From contig CAMOQM010000053.1 of the NCBI GenBank assembly GCA_946622925.1, positions 1 to 6,656 of the forward strand: 6,656 nt of DNA. The letters run 5' to 3'. This document shows, piece by piece, positions 5,997 to 6,656 of this stretch (position 1 is its first letter; each line of letters begins with the position of its first letter). Both the position numbers and the translations under genes were made by a program. The notes below the pieces were generated by a model. It ran no database searches. It worked only from the letters and a program-made list of their open reading frames with translations, and had not been told where the DNA came from. This stretch comes from an uncultured Caryophanales bacterium. Its GTDB lineage: Bacteria; Bacillota_I; Bacilli_A; RFN20; CAG-826.

Positions 5997-6002
5997 CCTC
6001 CT
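5997..6002 (-). promoter_or_regulatory. Ribosome binding site of thiT
   Basis: A perfect AGGAGG lies six bases before the ATG at 5990 and directly abuts the T-run of the riboswitch terminator. I see no strong complementary segment in the leader that would mask it, which favours control at transcription over control at translation. Confidence 0.85.
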
Positions 6003-6028
6003 AAAAAATAAATCCGCCTGCTGGCGGA
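6003..6028 (-). terminator. Riboswitch-controlled intrinsic terminator upstream of thiT
   Basis: TCCGCC and GGCGGA form a 6-bp GC-rich stem around the loop AGCA, followed by TTTATTTTTT. It stands between the TPP aptamer and the thiT ribosome binding site, the standard place for an expression platform. It could also end transcripts arriving from thiN, since no other terminator is seen after that gene. Confidence 0.85.
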
Positions 6029-6068
6029 AAAAAGGAAGAGTAGGTTTCTCCCGATTCCCTCCGCTAGC
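6020..6068 (-). promoter_or_regulatory. Predicted antiterminator linking aptamer 3' end to terminator
   Basis: The aptamer segment GCTAGCGGA (6068-6060) can pair with TCCGCCAGC (6028-6020), the first arm and loop of the terminator, with eight of nine positions matched (one A-C mismatch). The next bases AGGGAA can also pair with TTCCTT (6037-6032) across a four-base bulge. When TPP holds the aptamer closed, GCTAGCGGA is tied up in it and the terminator is free to form. Without TPP, this pairing would block the terminator. The pairing is read by eye, without energies. Confidence 0.6.
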
Positions 6069-6136
6069 ATTACCTAGTTCAGGTCGTAGGGTCGCAGGTC
6101 CACCTGCCTCTCAGCCATACTTGGCTCCCCTATCGG
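6051..6136 (-). ncRNA. TPP riboswitch aptamer (THI element)
   Basis: All the conserved THI-box blocks are present in order on the minus strand: GGGGAGCC, GCTGAGAG, ACCCTA, GACCTGAAC, TAGGTAATGCTAGCGG and AGGGAA. Helices can be drawn: P1 CCGAT/ATCGG (6136-6132 with 6055-6051), P2 TAGGG/CCCTA, P3 GCC/GGC, a variable P3a GCAGG/CCTGC with a four-base loop, and the 3' stem CTAG/CTAG enclosing GTAATG. It senses thiamine pyrophosphate in the nascent mRNA. It lies upstream of thiT and downstream of thiN, so thiT is the gene it controls. Confidence 0.97.
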
Positions 6137-6144
6137 ACGGCAAT

Positions 6145-6172
6145 AGTTTAGCGCGTTTTATCTAGAATTCAA
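6145..6172 (-). promoter_or_regulatory. Probable promoter of the thiT leader
   Basis: TTGAAT (6172-6167, four of six to the -35 consensus) and TAAACT (6150-6145, four of six to the -10) are separated by 16 bases. The predicted start near 6138 falls two bases ahead of the first aptamer helix, just where a riboswitch transcript would be expected to begin. The -35 overlaps the last codons of thiN. Each hexamer alone is weak; the position is the better argument. Confidence 0.45.
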
Positions 6173-6656
6173 CCGCGTCATCTTTAGTTAGGACGACCAA
6201 GGCTTCGCCCGAGGTTAATTTTAGCTTGGCCTTATCGCCCTTAAACTCATTAGAGACCCCTAAACTAGAATAGGCCTCCATTTTCTTAGGATAAGGATAT
6301 TGTAGCCCTTCCCCCACTATTTCGATCTCGCCAAGAGGAAAGACGGATAAAAAGCGATATTCCTCTTTCGCCACTTCGATTTCCCGCGGGGCTTTAATAT
6401 AAAACACCTTGGAATAATCATCGAGGATGACGGCCTTAGGATAACGCTTTAGTAGCAAGGCATTGGCTAGGCCATGTTCAAAACGTTTGCCTAGGAGTCC
6501 GCCAAGGATCAAAATTTCGCCTTTAAATTGTTGCAAGGCGAATTCCGTATCGGTGACGTCTTTTTCGACGGGCAGCTTAATCATCTTGACGTTAGAGGCG
6601 ACTAACTCAAGATAAGCGCTATAGGAAATGGAATCGAAATCGCCGATGGCTTCATG
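6162..6656 (-). CDS. thiN: Thiamine pyrophosphokinase, 5' end cut by window edge
   Basis: ThiN transfers pyrophosphate from ATP to thiamine, making TPP in the cytoplasm. The frame is open from the right edge to TAG at 6162, giving 164 residues; roughly 45 N-terminal residues of a typical 210-residue enzyme lie outside. The ATG at 6584 is internal, since the family motif GDFDS lies upstream of it (visible residues 5-9). Next come LPVEKDVTDTEFAL (28-41), equivalent to the P.EKD.TD catalytic block, GGLLGKRFEHGLAN (52-65), and in the C-terminal domain SVFPLGEIEIVGEGLQYP (80-97) and GVSNE (133-137), matching the usual GISNE. The usual GGRxDH motif here reads GKRFEH, with Glu for Asp. It sits just upstream of the TPP riboswitch and thiT but is not itself under that riboswitch; its own control region is outside the window. 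Confidence 0.93.
   Translation of the reverse strand, partial: HEAIGDFDSISYSAYLELVASNVKMIKLPVEKDVTDTEFALQQFKGEILILGGLLGKRFEHGLANALLLKRYPKAVILDDYSKVFYIKAPREIEVAKEEYRFLSVFPLGEIEIVGEGLQYPYPKKMEAYSSLGVSNEFKGDKAKLKLTSGEALVVLTKDDAVEF

Noticed and set aside
5827..6165. 112-codon plus-strand open frame
   Set aside because: It crosses the start of thiT and the whole TPP riboswitch on the opposite strand; both of those are firmly identified.
6584..6584. Start of thiN at the ATG at 6584
   Set aside because: The frame continues upstream to the window edge and contains the essential GDFDS motif, so this ATG is an internal methionine of a truncated gene.

Overview
This window comes from a low-to-mid GC Gram-positive bacterium, most likely a Bacilli or Erysipelotrichia lineage, or an uncultured relative of the Mollicutes. 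The support is the family mix (ECF-type ThiT with a TPP riboswitch, an Ntdp/UPF0374-type phosphatase as found in Bacillus and Staphylococcus, a TsaB-RimI fusion), strong AGGAGG ribosome binding sites and a rho-independent terminator. The standard bacterial code fits: TGA, TAA and TAG all act as stops, TGA stops fall exactly at tight gene junctions, and Trp is TGG. Every gene I can support is on the minus strand, so transcription runs from high to low coordinates.

Right side (6656 to 4923), thiamine salvage: the 3' three-quarters of thiN (thiamine pyrophosphokinase, cut by the window edge), then a complete TPP riboswitch with its own likely promoter and a terminator/antiterminator platform, then thiT, the substrate-binding membrane subunit of the ECF thiamine transporter. 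ThiT would bring thiamine in, ThiN would convert it to TPP, and TPP would shut off thiT through the leader. This ThiT carries an extra C-terminal domain with four predicted membrane helices, which the family does not usually have.

Middle (4856 to 3744): a two-helix membrane protein with a very acidic N-terminal tail and a cytoplasmic C-terminal domain. It is probably related to the uncharacterised DUF3137 group. It has its own strong ribosome binding site and ends in a clear intrinsic terminator.

Left side (3698 to 1), a new transcription unit: a promoter whose -10 lies in a 19-bp near-palindrome, an mRNA 5' hairpin, then ntdP-like phosphatase, tsaE, a tsaB-rimI fusion and tsaD. These are packed with 4-8 base overlaps or a 5-base gap. 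After 44 bases comes asnS (asparaginyl-tRNA synthetase, N-terminal 171 residues only). TsaE, TsaB and TsaD are the bacterial complex that transfers threonylcarbamoyl to A37 of ANN-decoding tRNAs. RimI acetylates ribosomal protein S18. AsnRS charges tRNA-Asn, one of the t6A-carrying tRNAs. The unit is therefore a translation-quality cluster led by a nucleotide phosphatase.

I see no mobile element, CRISPR array, tRNA or rRNA, and no gene-free stretch longer than about 170 bases; the longest (5991-6161) is the riboswitch leader. The window is mostly core housekeeping. The less ordinary items are the ThiT extension, the riboswitch antiterminator, the unknown acidic membrane protein, and the promoter architecture ahead of the ntdP-tsa cluster.
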